DNA of 64,000 nucleotides from Flavobacterium sp. LPB0248. GTDB lineage: Bacteria; Bacteroidota; Bacteroidia; Flavobacteriales; Flavobacteriaceae. Below are positions 17,294 through 26,441 of this stretch, piece after piece. The stretch spans positions 2,170,001-2,234,000 of the forward strand of contig NZ_CP058246.1 in NCBI RefSeq assembly GCF_013388355.1, read 5' to 3'. The notes under the pieces were generated by a model, which did no database searches, had not been told where the DNA came from, and worked only from the letters and a program-made list of their open reading frames with translations. A program made the position numbers and the translations under genes. How positions within the stretch are numbered: the first letter of the stretch is position 1; each line of letters begins with the position of its first letter.

Positions 17294-18478
17294 ATGCATA
17301 TGAATTTATCAATAATCAAAAAAAAATCGTTGGCCATTTTTGCATTTGCTTTTTTATCAAGTTGCACAGAACAATATGTATATCAAAATCAAGATTTTGA
17401 AGATGCAATGAGTGTTGAAGCCACATTAACAAATGAATTAAAACATCAGGAAATAAACATTTCACGAACAAGACTGGTTAACGATACAATAAAAAAACCA
17501 GAATCTGGAGCTAATGTTACTGTTGTTGATAGCGATGGAAATGTATTTAATTTTAACGAAAAAGATGGAAAATATATTTCTGTAAATGAATTTAAAGCAG
17601 AACCAAATAAAAACTATCAATTAAAAATAACTACCAGTTCTAGAAAATCGTATGTTTCTTCAACAGAAATTTTACCTACAGAAAATAGTATTGATCTAGA
17701 AACAGAGATTGCAGACAAAGATGGAGCTCGAGGGGTTCAGGTTAACGTTAAAAGTTTTGATCCAACCAATACTTCCAAATATTATCGATATGAATATGAA
17801 GAAACGTACAAAATAATAACTCCTTATAATATTCAAACACGTCTGAAATTAGTACAAAAAAGCGACTATTCTTATAGCTTCGAAAAAGTTCCTGCCGAGC
17901 CAAACACTCAAATTTGCTACACAACTAAGCACTCTACAGGAATAAGGCAAACCAATACCGTGAATTTAACTGAAGATCGTGTAAAATATCCTGTCCGTTT
18001 TATTAACAACACAGATTATATGCTAACAAATCGTTATAGCATAATGGTTTCTCAATACACGCAAAGTCAATCGGCTTATGACTACTATTACAAATCAAAA
18101 AAAATGATTGATTCTGGAGAATTACTATCTCCAAATCAACCAGGATATGTTTCTGGAAATATAAAATCAACAACAGATTTACATGAAAAAGTTGTGGGCT
18201 ATTTTGAAGTTGCATCTGTCTCTAAAAAAAGAATCTTTTTTAACTTCAACGACATTTTCCCCTTAGAAAAACCTGTTAAATATTTTCAAACTTGCGATGC
18301 GAGACCCTATAATTTTGATGAAATAGAGCGACAAAATTATCTCTTACTTAGCACACATGTTTATATAGCAGATGGTCCTGGAGGAATTATTCCCACCAGT
18401 TTCATAATGGTTGAAAAAAAATGTGGCGATTGCACAACATTCTCTTCTAACGTAATACCTTCATTTTGGGAAAATTAA
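17294..18478 (+). CDS. DUF4249 surface/periplasmic lipoprotein, module copy 1
   Basis: A 394-residue lipoprotein with lipobox FLSSC (Cys24), then CTEQYVYQNQDFEDAMSVE and Ig-like beta-sandwich repeats (EPNKNYQLKI, GVQVNVKSFDPTNTSKYYRY) typical of DUF4249. The C-terminus carries a CGDC pair followed by TTFSSNVIPSFW, shared with the other two copies in this window. DUF4249 proteins are encoded beside TonB receptors and are presumed to be substrate-binding or receptor-capping partners; no substrate is known. Two possible ATGs (17294, 17300) differ by two residues. The 3' end overlaps the next gene by 13 bases. Confidence 0.88.
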   Translation: MHMNLSIIKKKSLAIFAFAFLSSCTEQYVYQNQDFEDAMSVEATLTNELKHQEINISRTRLVNDTIKKPESGANVTVVDSDGNVFNFNEKDGKYISVNEFKAEPNKNYQLKITTSSRKSYVSSTEILPTENSIDLETEIADKDGARGVQVNVKSFDPTNTSKYYRYEYEETYKIITPYNIQTRLKLVQKSDYSYSFEKVPAEPNTQICYTTKHSTGIRQTNTVNLTEDRVKYPVRFINNTDYMLTNRYSIMVSQYTQSQSAYDYYYKSKKMIDSGELLSPNQPGYVSGNIKSTTDLHEKVVGYFEVASVSKKRIFFNFNDIFPLEKPVKYFQTCDARPYNFDEIERQNYLLLSTHVYIADGPGGIIPTSFIMVEKKCGDCTTFSSNVIPSFWEN

Positions 18479-20154
18479 ACATCAAATTAGCTTTTCTACT
18501 GCTACTAGTAAATTTTACTTTTAAAAGCAGTGCTCAAAACAATACTGTTTTGAGTGCAGAATCATTATTGGTTAAAACGAATACCTCGGTAATTCTAACC
18601 GGTGAAACTCTATATTACCAATTATACTGCTTAAGTAAGACGAATGTATTTTCTGATATTAGTGAAATTGCATACGTAGAAGTAATTAATGATAAGAAAG
18701 AAAGTGTCTTTAAAAATAAAATTAGCCTGAAAAACGGAATCGGATCTGGCGATTATTTTATTCCAACCATATTAAAAACCGGAAACTATAAACTTATTGC
18801 TTACACAAACTGGATGTTAAACAATAGTACAAACAACTTTTTTGAAAAGGATTTTACCATTATAAATCCATTTCAAGAAAACATCAATATGGTCATTGAT
18901 AGTTCTTATAACAAAGTTGACGTTTCTCAAGATAAAGCCAAAAACTCATCTGAAAATATTCTTTTAAGTCTGGATAAAGAAAAATACTCTAAAAGAGAAA
19001 AAGCTTCTCTTATAATACCAAAAACATTAGATCGAGGGAATTACTTTCTAAATATTAGGAAAATAGATCATATGTCTACAAACACAAATAACGAAACAAG
19101 TAATGCTAATATAAATTTAAACCAAGAAATAAAGATACTTCCAGAAACTAGAGGCGAAATTATAACTGGCTATATAATTGCAAAAGCTGCAAATTCTAGT
19201 TTAGATTCTAAAATAGTTACATTATCTGTCTCGGGAAAAAATTTCATTTTCAAAACATCTAAAACAGATCGCAACGGAAAATTCATTTTTTTAATAGATA
19301 AACAAACCAGTACATCAGACTGTTATGTGCAGTTATCAGAACTTGATAAAGAAAATTACACTATTGTAATAGATAAAAATCCAAGTCCAGATTTATCAAA
19401 TTTAGTTTTCTCCAAAAAGACCTTTATTTCAGCTAAATATTTAAAAGCGATTCAGGAGCGTTCTCTAGCAACTCAAGTCGAAAACGTATATTTTTCACAG
19501 AAAAAAGACAGTCTTATTGAAACTGATAATAACGATTTCTTTTTTCAACCTACCGAAAAAAAATATAATCTTGATGATTTTGAAAGATTTAGAACGTTTA
19601 AAGAAACAATAATAGAAATTGTTATCGAACTTAACTTTAAAGATTATAATCAAGTGCCTTCCCTGTATTTAAGAGACATCAGATACAATATCACACAATC
19701 TCCCGAACCATGTCTTGTTTTGGTTGACGGACTACAAATTCAGGATATAAATGCACTATTAAATTACAACACTTATCAAATTGAAAGTATTAGCGTTGTA
19801 GATAGACCTTATTGTTATGGGCCTAAAATATTTAATGGAATAGTCAGTGTCATTACAAAAAACAAAGATTTTGCCACTATTTATAACGACAAAAATGTTT
19901 TAAAAACCACGATTTTAAGACCCGAACCTGCAAAAGTATATTTTGAACCAAAATACAATACATCAAGCAACCTTAGCCGAATTCCTGATTATAGATATCA
20001 ATTAGTTTGGAAACCCAATATTGTTTTTAAAAATAACGACATGACAATTCCTTTTTATACATCTGATATTTCTGGAGATTATCAGATCAGTTTAGAAGGA
20101 ATTACCGAAACAGGAAAGTATGTTCATTTTTATAAAACATTCAAAACGGAATAA
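18466..20154 (+). CDS. MG2-like plus TonB-plug-like exported protein, module copy 1
   Basis: A 562-residue protein from a TTG at 18466 inside the end of the DUF4249 gene, giving a good signal peptide (MGKLNIKLAFLLLLVNFTF, cleavage after SSAQ). No ATG is available nearby. Residues about 35-135 resemble a macroglobulin MG2 domain (ILTGETLYYQLYCL, LKTGNYKLIAYTNWML). About 225-295 is a transthyretin-like beta-sandwich (TDRNGKFIFLID). About 413-467 resembles a TonB plug core (CLVLVDGLQIQD, IFNGIVSVITK), yet no barrel follows; about 95 residues of beta structure end the protein. It probably sits in the periplasm or at the outer membrane with the receptor. Function is unknown. Confidence 0.8.
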   Translation: MGKLNIKLAFLLLLVNFTFKSSAQNNTVLSAESLLVKTNTSVILTGETLYYQLYCLSKTNVFSDISEIAYVEVINDKKESVFKNKISLKNGIGSGDYFIPTILKTGNYKLIAYTNWMLNNSTNNFFEKDFTIINPFQENINMVIDSSYNKVDVSQDKAKNSSENILLSLDKEKYSKREKASLIIPKTLDRGNYFLNIRKIDHMSTNTNNETSNANINLNQEIKILPETRGEIITGYIIAKAANSSLDSKIVTLSVSGKNFIFKTSKTDRNGKFIFLIDKQTSTSDCYVQLSELDKENYTIVIDKNPSPDLSNLVFSKKTFISAKYLKAIQERSLATQVENVYFSQKKDSLIETDNNDFFFQPTEKKYNLDDFERFRTFKETIIEIVIELNFKDYNQVPSLYLRDIRYNITQSPEPCLVLVDGLQIQDINALLNYNTYQIESISVVDRPYCYGPKIFNGIVSVITKNKDFATIYNDKNVLKTTILRPEPAKVYFEPKYNTSSNLSRIPDYRYQLVWKPNIVFKNNDMTIPFYTSDISGDYQISLEGITETGKYVHFYKTFKTE

Positions 20155-20191
20155 GTTCTCAGATCTTACTGCGCTAAAGGTCTATTAGAGA

Positions 20192-20223
20192 AAACCCCCA
20201 ATTCGGTAATGAATTAGGGGTTT
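20192..20223 (+). terminator. Hairpin after module copy 1
   Basis: The stem AAACCCC(C)AATTC/GAATTAGGGGTTT has one mismatch and a short T run only, so termination may be incomplete and allow read-through into copy 2. Confidence 0.6.
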
Positions 20224-20412
20224 CAGCTTATAGAAGCAAACATTATTTTTTAAATTTAAGCTGATTTGAAAATTAAAGATCGCTGTTGCAGCCTTTTCAA
20301 CCCAATTCCTAACTTTTCTTCTAAAATATACTATAAATATAGTTTCAAATCAATTCATAGAATTTTTATTACATTTTAACAATATTACGTGATTTTTATA
20401 ACATTTTTTTAA

Positions 20413-20420
20413 TACTTTTG
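20413..20420 (+). promoter_or_regulatory. -7 element of module copy 2
   Basis: TACTTTTG fits TAnnTTTG exactly. It overlaps the most upstream possible TTG start (20418), so translation must begin further down, which favours the TTG at 20457. No clear -33 TTG was found. A small palindrome (20330-20343, ACTATA-AA-TATAGT) lies about 70 bases upstream. Confidence 0.55.
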
Positions 20421-20456
20421 AAATCCATCAATCCAAAAACAAAAATTACGTTTCCT

Positions 20457-21200
20457 TTGAAAAATTACAAAAAAAAAATCATTTATCTTTCGATATTTGC
20501 AAGCCTGTTAAAAATATCGTACGCACATTCCCAATCCACTGAAAAATCCTCACTGTATGATTACTTCGATGAAGCGGTTGGAAAAGACAACCTAAACATC
20601 AATAACGGAATCATTCATAGCGAGTCTTTCCGCCCCTTAGAAGGTAAAAACAGATATTACATTGATGAGTTTAATCTTGGAGATATAAGTTTCGAAGGTC
20701 AGATTTATTCAAATGTTAATCTTAAATACGATATTCTTGTCGACCAAGTCATCTACAAACAGAATGGTTCTTCAGAGAATGCACCTATAAACCTAATTAA
20801 CAATAAGGTTGATTACTTCTTTATTAAAAACAAAAAATTTGTCAACCTAAAAGAAGAATCAGTAAAATTTCCTTCTATAATAAAAGGTATTTATGAGGAG
20901 ACATACATTGGAGACAATGTCTCTCTTTACATCAAGCATACCAAAGAAAAAGTAAAGTCTTTTCAGGCAGATATCATCTACTATAATTTCATTTATAAAA
21001 TAGGTTATGTCTTAAAATATAACAACTATTTCTACAAGGTTGAAACAGAAAAGGATTTCAAGAAAATTTTTCCAAATCTTAAGAAAGAAATAAGCAACAT
21101 TTATAGTACCGATAAAAAATTAGAACGCTCCAACAAGCCCCAATTCATGGAAAATCTAACGAAACAAATCAATGGTCTTTTAAAAAAAAGTTCTAATTAA
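20457..21200 (+). CDS. Exported protein of unknown function, TonB module copy 2
   Basis: A 247-residue paralog of the protein at 13693. The TTG at 20457 yields a convincing signal peptide (MKNYKKKIIYLSIFASLL, ending YAHSQ); an upstream TTG at 20418 falls inside the promoter -7 element. Conserved features with copy 1 are YDYFDEAVG, LNINNGIIH, a YSNVNLKYDILVDQ strand, FFIKNKKFV and a C-terminal FPNLKKEI helix. No catalytic motif or named family is recognised. The stop codon is directly followed by the ATG of the receptor gene, indicating tight coupling. Confidence 0.72.
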   Translation: MKNYKKKIIYLSIFASLLKISYAHSQSTEKSSLYDYFDEAVGKDNLNINNGIIHSESFRPLEGKNRYYIDEFNLGDISFEGQIYSNVNLKYDILVDQVIYKQNGSSENAPINLINNKVDYFFIKNKKFVNLKEESVKFPSIIKGIYEETYIGDNVSLYIKHTKEKVKSFQADIIYYNFIYKIGYVLKYNNYFYKVETEKDFKKIFPNLKKEISNIYSTDKKLERSNKPQFMENLTKQINGLLKKSSN

Positions 21201-23984
21201 ATGAAAAAAATTACTCTTATTCTATTTCTAATTGCCTTTCAACAAATCATATATTCTCAAGTAATCAGTGACAAAATATCTGTTGATTTTAAAAATGCCA
21301 ATATAAAAACTGCTATTCAAGACATTGAAAAAGTGTCTTATTATAAATTTTATTTTGATGAAAAATGGTTTGAAAATGACAGCACATCTATAACCAAACA
21401 ATATAAAGAAATAAAAATTGGTGAAGTCCTTGAAGACGTTTTTCAAAATACAAGCTTTAATTTTTATATTTCTGAAAACAAGGTTATAGTAACTAATAAC
21501 AGTATTATCTACAGTCAATTGCCAGATGATTATTTTGGGATTCCGCTAGAAAGAGATGAAAACGGACAAATAACTCCGATATTTTATCAGCAATACGACT
21601 CAATAAAAAAGACAAACTCTCGAAATCCTAATAAAAACATTCGAGATCTTGTTCTTATTGGTAAAGAAGTCAAAAATCAAAAAAAGAAATCTACTTATAC
21701 ACTATCTGGATTTATAAAGGGCGGAAAAAACAATTCTGGCCTTGCCAATATTGTAGTAAAAATACCAAATTCCGAATTTTCAGCTGTAACAGACAAAAAA
21801 GGGTTCTACAGCTTGCAAGTTCCAGGAGGATTAAATGCAGTAGAAACCGAAAGTTTCTCCTATAATAAGGTCACTAAAAATATAATGGTTTATAATGATG
21901 GTGCGCTAAATTTTTCTTTAACGGACAATATAAACCAACTGGATGAAGTACTTATTAAAACCAATAAAAGTAAAAGCGCAAAATCTGCTATAACAGGAGT
22001 AACAACAATTGATTCTGAAGGAATTAAAAACGTCCCTTTGGTGCTTGGAGAGCGTGATATCCTTAAAGTTGCTTTAACTATGCCTGGAATAAAAACTGCT
22101 GGCGAAGGTTCAGCAGGATTCAATGTTAGAGGTGGTAAAGAAGATCAAAATCTATTCTTATTAGACCATGCTACTTTATACAATCCGTCACATTTCTTTG
22201 GCTTTTTTACAGCGCTAAACCCTTATACAACTAAAAAAGTAGACATTTATAAAGGAAGTATTCCTGCGGAATTTGGAGGAAGATTATCATCTGTTTTTGA
22301 TATTTCATCAAAAAGCGGCAATGTCAACGAATTTCAAGGTGAAGGCGGTATTGGACCTGTGACCAGCAATTTAATGGTTTCAACTCCAATTGTAAAAGGG
22401 AAATCAAGCCTAGTTGCGGGAGGAAGAGCAACTTATTCAGATTATATTTTAAAAAGTCTTGACGATGAAAATTTAAAAAACAGCCAAGCTTCATTTTATG
22501 ATCTAATTCTAAAATACAACCATAAAATAAATGCCAGTAACGATATTGAATCTACCTTATATTACAGTCACGATAAATTTAGTGTTTCTTCAGATTCTTT
22601 ATACAAATACAGCAATAGATTAGCGACTTTAAAATGGAATCATACTTTTAATGAAAAAAATAAAGGCTCTCTGATTGTTACTAATAGTGAATATAAATTC
22701 AATATTGATTATGAATCTGAAGGAGTAAACAATTTTGATTTTGGCTATAAAATCAACGAAACTCAGGCAATGATCAAAATGAATTATTTGTACAACGAAA
22801 AACACAAATTTAGTTATGGTATTTCGACAAAATTATATTCTGTTGATCCTGGATATTTAAATCCAAAAAATCCTGAAACTATTTTGGTTCCTGTTGATGT
22901 AGAAACAGAAAAAGGCTTAGAATCTGCCGCATATATTGGTGATAATTTCAAAATAAGCGATAAATTTCTTCTTGATTTCGGTTTGCGCTATTCCACTTTT
23001 GCTGCTTTAGGAAAATCTACTCAGAGAATTTACGAGGAGAATAAGCCTATAAGTGATGCTACTGTAATTGACACTAAAACTTATGGCAACAATGAAGTGA
23101 TTAAAAGATATGGCGGGCTTGAACCGAGAGTCGCTGCGAGATATTTTATTACAGATGATTTTTCTGTAAGAGCAAGTTACGACAAAACATATCAGTATAT
23201 CCATCTACTATCTAACAACACCACACAATCGCCAACTGACATTTGGAAGCTTTCAGATTTAAACGTTAAACCAGAAAGTGCACAGCAAGTTTCTTTAGGT
23301 TTCTACAAAAATTTAAAAGATGGTGATGTTGAACTTAGTTTAGAAGGATATTATAAAAGATCTAAAAACATCTTGGATTACAAAGTTGCAGCTGAATTAT
23401 TATTGAATGAAAATATAGAAACTGAACTTTTACAAGGTGAAGGCAAAGCTTATGGTGTTGAAGTTTTGTTAAAGAAACAAGTTGGAAAGTTAAATGGATG
23501 GCTTGGCTATACGTATTCAAGATCATTGATAAAACTTGACAGTCAGTTCGAGCAGGAAAAGGTAAACAACGGAAAATACTTCCCTTCAAACTTTGATAAA
23601 CCGCACGATTTCAGTGCTGTTTTAAACTATAAAATTACTAAGCGTTATAGTTTTTCAAGCAACTTTACATATCAAACCGGAAGACCAATTACATACCCGA
23701 TTGGAAAATACGATTATGGTAATGAGCAATACACCTTATATAGTGATCGTAATAAATTTAGAATTCCAGATTATTTCAGACTTGACATTGGTCTAAATAT
23801 CGAAGGAAATCATAAAATTAAAAAGTTAGCTCATAGTTTTTGGAATATTTCAGTGTATAATGTTTTAGGAAGAAACAATCCTTACTCGGTATTTTTTGTT
23901 ACTGATAAAGGACAGATTAAAGCTTACAAAACATCTATTTTTTCTATTCCAATTCCTAGTATTACTTACAATTTCAAGTTCTAA
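21201..23984 (+). CDS. TonB-dependent receptor with STN and carboxypeptidase-like domains, module copy 2
   Basis: A 927-residue paralog of the receptor at 14519 with the same order: signal peptide (about 1-19), STN (about 25-95; FKNANIKTAIQDIEKVSYYK), carboxypeptidase-like beta-sandwich (about 168-250; TDKKGFYSLQVPGG), plug (about 275-385; GEGSAGFNVRGGKEDQN, IPAEFGGRLSS) and barrel. Similarity to copy 1 is very high in plug and barrel and low in the STN domain and the linker after it. That suggests a retained substrate class with divergent periplasmic signalling or partner contacts. The first base of its ATG abuts the preceding stop. Confidence 0.92.
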   Translation: MKKITLILFLIAFQQIIYSQVISDKISVDFKNANIKTAIQDIEKVSYYKFYFDEKWFENDSTSITKQYKEIKIGEVLEDVFQNTSFNFYISENKVIVTNNSIIYSQLPDDYFGIPLERDENGQITPIFYQQYDSIKKTNSRNPNKNIRDLVLIGKEVKNQKKKSTYTLSGFIKGGKNNSGLANIVVKIPNSEFSAVTDKKGFYSLQVPGGLNAVETESFSYNKVTKNIMVYNDGALNFSLTDNINQLDEVLIKTNKSKSAKSAITGVTTIDSEGIKNVPLVLGERDILKVALTMPGIKTAGEGSAGFNVRGGKEDQNLFLLDHATLYNPSHFFGFFTALNPYTTKKVDIYKGSIPAEFGGRLSSVFDISSKSGNVNEFQGEGGIGPVTSNLMVSTPIVKGKSSLVAGGRATYSDYILKSLDDENLKNSQASFYDLILKYNHKINASNDIESTLYYSHDKFSVSSDSLYKYSNRLATLKWNHTFNEKNKGSLIVTNSEYKFNIDYESEGVNNFDFGYKINETQAMIKMNYLYNEKHKFSYGISTKLYSVDPGYLNPKNPETILVPVDVETEKGLESAAYIGDNFKISDKFLLDFGLRYSTFAALGKSTQRIYEENKPISDATVIDTKTYGNNEVIKRYGGLEPRVAARYFITDDFSVRASYDKTYQYIHLLSNNTTQSPTDIWKLSDLNVKPESAQQVSLGFYKNLKDGDVELSLEGYYKRSKNILDYKVAAELLLNENIETELLQGEGKAYGVEVLLKKQVGKLNGWLGYTYSRSLIKLDSQFEQEKVNNGKYFPSNFDKPHDFSAVLNYKITKRYSFSSNFTYQTGRPITYPIGKYDYGNEQYTLYSDRNKFRIPDYFRLDIGLNIEGNHKIKKLAHSFWNISVYNVLGRNNPYSVFFVTDKGQIKAYKTSIFSIPIPSITYNFKF

Positions 23985-23988
23985 AATC

Positions 23989-25215
23989 ATGAAAAGTTTC
24001 ATATATAAAATTAGTCTTTTATTCCTTCTTGTACTTGTGGCTAGCAGTTGTACAGAACAGTATGTTTTTCAGAACAATGATTTTGAAAGTGCTCTTGTAG
24101 TAGAAGGAACCATTACAAATGAACTTAAAAATCAAACAATAAGACTCTCACAAGTCTATCAACTAGAAGAAACAGGTCCCAAACTTGAAAAAGGAGCACA
24201 TGTTTTCATTTCTGATGATCAAGGAAACGAATATCAATTTGAAGAAAAAGATACAATCTATTCTTCTATAACTCCTTTTAAAGCAGAACCTGGAAGAAAA
24301 TACCAATTAAAAATCAGAACAAGTGTGGGTAAAAACTATACCTCTGACGAACAGGTTCTAACAACCGAAACCAAAATTGACAATGTCACTGCAACCGTTG
24401 AGAATGTTAACGGACAAAGGGGGGTGCAAATAAATGTAAATAGTTTTGACCCAGCCAATTCTTCAAAATATTACAGATATGAATATACAGAAACTTATAA
24501 AATCATAGCACCAATGTGGGACAATAGGGAAGCAATTATAGTCGATATTCCCGCAGATCCAGGAAATCCAATTGAAGGGACTCCTCCATCACCCGCTTCA
24601 GAAGTTATTGTTGTAAGACCAAGAAATAAAGAAACTAAAACATGCTTTTCTACTAAAAAATCAAATGAAATAATCTTGAACAACACCAATAGTCTAAGCG
24701 AAGACAGAGTACATTTTCCTGTACGTTTTATAAGTAATCAGAATTACATAATCACAAATCGCTATACTATTTTTGTAAAACAATATGTTCAAAATTTAGC
24801 AGCATATACTTATTATAGAACACTAAAGGAATTATCTTCTTCCGGAAGTATCCTTTCTCCTAAACAACCAGGTTTTTTCAATGGGAACATGAGGTCGGTA
24901 GAAAATCCCACCGAAAAAGTTATTGGCTTTTTTGAAGTATCTGCAGTTTCATCTGAAAGAATATTTTTTAACTATGCCGATTTATTCCCGAATGAACCTC
25001 TTCCTCCATATTATGAAACCGATTGTAATATACGTGATTTTCTTGACTGTATAGGAGATCCTCCTTGCGCAGCCATACAGCTACGTTCTATATTAAAAAG
25101 TCGTGAACTAGTACATTTTTCATCTAGTTCATCTTCATACGCATTAGTAAAACCTGCTTGCGGAGATTGCACTTCATTTTCGTCCAATATCGTTCCTCCT
25201 TTTTGGGTAGAATAA
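23989..25215 (+). CDS. DUF4249 lipoprotein, module copy 2, first of a tandem pair
   Basis: A 408-residue lipoprotein with signal MKSFIYKISLLFLLVLVASSC and the same CTEQY start to the mature protein as the other copies. The ATG at 23989, four bases after the receptor stop, is preferred over an in-frame start at 23896 inside the receptor gene. Beta-sandwich segments FKAEPGRKYQLKI and GVQINVNSFDPANSSKYY match DUF4249. A Pro-rich insert (about 183-202, containing IEGTPPSPASE) distinguishes it from its neighbour. The end is CGDCTSFSSNIVPPFW. Confidence 0.88.
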   Translation: MKSFIYKISLLFLLVLVASSCTEQYVFQNNDFESALVVEGTITNELKNQTIRLSQVYQLEETGPKLEKGAHVFISDDQGNEYQFEEKDTIYSSITPFKAEPGRKYQLKIRTSVGKNYTSDEQVLTTETKIDNVTATVENVNGQRGVQINVNSFDPANSSKYYRYEYTETYKIIAPMWDNREAIIVDIPADPGNPIEGTPPSPASEVIVVRPRNKETKTCFSTKKSNEIILNNTNSLSEDRVHFPVRFISNQNYIITNRYTIFVKQYVQNLAAYTYYRTLKELSSSGSILSPKQPGFFNGNMRSVENPTEKVIGFFEVSAVSSERIFFNYADLFPNEPLPPYYETDCNIRDFLDCIGDPPCAAIQLRSILKSRELVHFSSSSSSYALVKPACGDCTSFSSNIVPPFWVE

Positions 25216-25233
25216 ATTCATTAATAAAAAGAA

Positions 25234-26424
25234 ATGCAACATTACATCAAATATAAAATATCAGCAATATTTTTTCTGTCACTTATTTTTAATAGCTGTA
25301 CAGAACAATATGCTTTTAAGAATGGTGATTTTGAAAGTGCACTAGTCGTTGAAGGCACAATTACAAATGAGCTCAAAAATCAAACCATTAAGGTTTCCAA
25401 AGTTTATCAACTGGAAGAAACGGGACCGAAATTTGAAACTGGCGCAAACGTATATGTCTTAGATGACCAGGGAACCGAATATCAATTTGAAGAAAAAGAC
25501 ACTGTTTATGCATCTATCACTCCATTCAAAGCCGAACCAGGAAGAAAATATCAATTAAAAATTAGAACAAAAGAAGCCAAAAATTATTCTTCGGATCAAC
25601 AAACTTTAACAACAGAAACAAAAATTGATAATGTAACCGCAACTGTAGAAACGGTTAACGGACAAAGAGGTGTTCAAATAAACGTAAATAGTTATGACCC
25701 TACTAATACCTCAAAATATTACAGGTATGAATACACAGAAACTTATAAAATTATAGCTCCGATGTGGGATTTTCGGAAAGCAACAACAGAGGGAACTTCT
25801 ATTTTCATAAGCCCGAGAACAAAAGAAACAAGAACATGCTATTCCAGTAAAAAATCTGAAGAAATTATCTTAAATAGTACAAATAATCTCAGTGAAGATA
25901 GAGTTCATTTCCCTGTTCGTTTTATTAGTGATCAAAATTATATTATATCCCATCGTTATACAATTTTTGTAAAACAATATATCCAAACTTTAGCTGCTTA
26001 TAGTTTTTACAAAACAATGAGGGATATATCTTCATCTTCAGGAAATATCCTTTCACCAAAACAACCGGGCTTCTTTTATGGAAATATAAAATCAGATGAA
26101 AATTCGGATGAGAAAATTATAGGTTTTTTTGAAGTTTCTGCTGTTTCATCTGAAAGAATTTATTTTAATTATGCCGATTTATTTCCTAAAGAACCGTTAC
26201 CGCCATATTATGAAAGCAATTGTCTAATACAGAAATTTAAAAATTGTGATAATGCAGAGAACCCTGAATGCAATGGTCCTATTTTACGTGCACGAATTGA
26301 TAATTACACACTAGCGCACTTTTCTTCAAGCGAAGCTGAAAATCTTTATTATATGGTAAATACTCCATGTGGAGACTGTACTTCATTTTCTTCTAATATC
26401 ATTCCTCCTTTTTGGGTAGATTAA
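25234..26424 (+). CDS. DUF4249 lipoprotein, module copy 2, second of a tandem pair
   Basis: A 396-residue lipoprotein (lipobox FNSC, mature start CTEQYAFKN), closely similar to the protein just upstream throughout and clearly a recent local duplication. It lacks the Pro-rich insert of its neighbour. A variable Cys-containing segment before the end (NCLIQKFKNCDNAENPEC) and the C-terminal CGDCTSFSSNIIPPFW follow the family pattern. The two may bind different ligands or form a heteromer with the receptor; this is inference. The gap to the upstream copy is 18 bases. Confidence 0.88.
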   Translation: MQHYIKYKISAIFFLSLIFNSCTEQYAFKNGDFESALVVEGTITNELKNQTIKVSKVYQLEETGPKFETGANVYVLDDQGTEYQFEEKDTVYASITPFKAEPGRKYQLKIRTKEAKNYSSDQQTLTTETKIDNVTATVETVNGQRGVQINVNSYDPTNTSKYYRYEYTETYKIIAPMWDFRKATTEGTSIFISPRTKETRTCYSSKKSEEIILNSTNNLSEDRVHFPVRFISDQNYIISHRYTIFVKQYIQTLAAYSFYKTMRDISSSSGNILSPKQPGFFYGNIKSDENSDEKIIGFFEVSAVSSERIYFNYADLFPKEPLPPYYESNCLIQKFKNCDNAENPECNGPILRARIDNYTLAHFSSSEAENLYYMVNTPCGDCTSFSSNIIPPFWVD

Positions 26425-26441
26425 TACAATTTTTAAATCTC

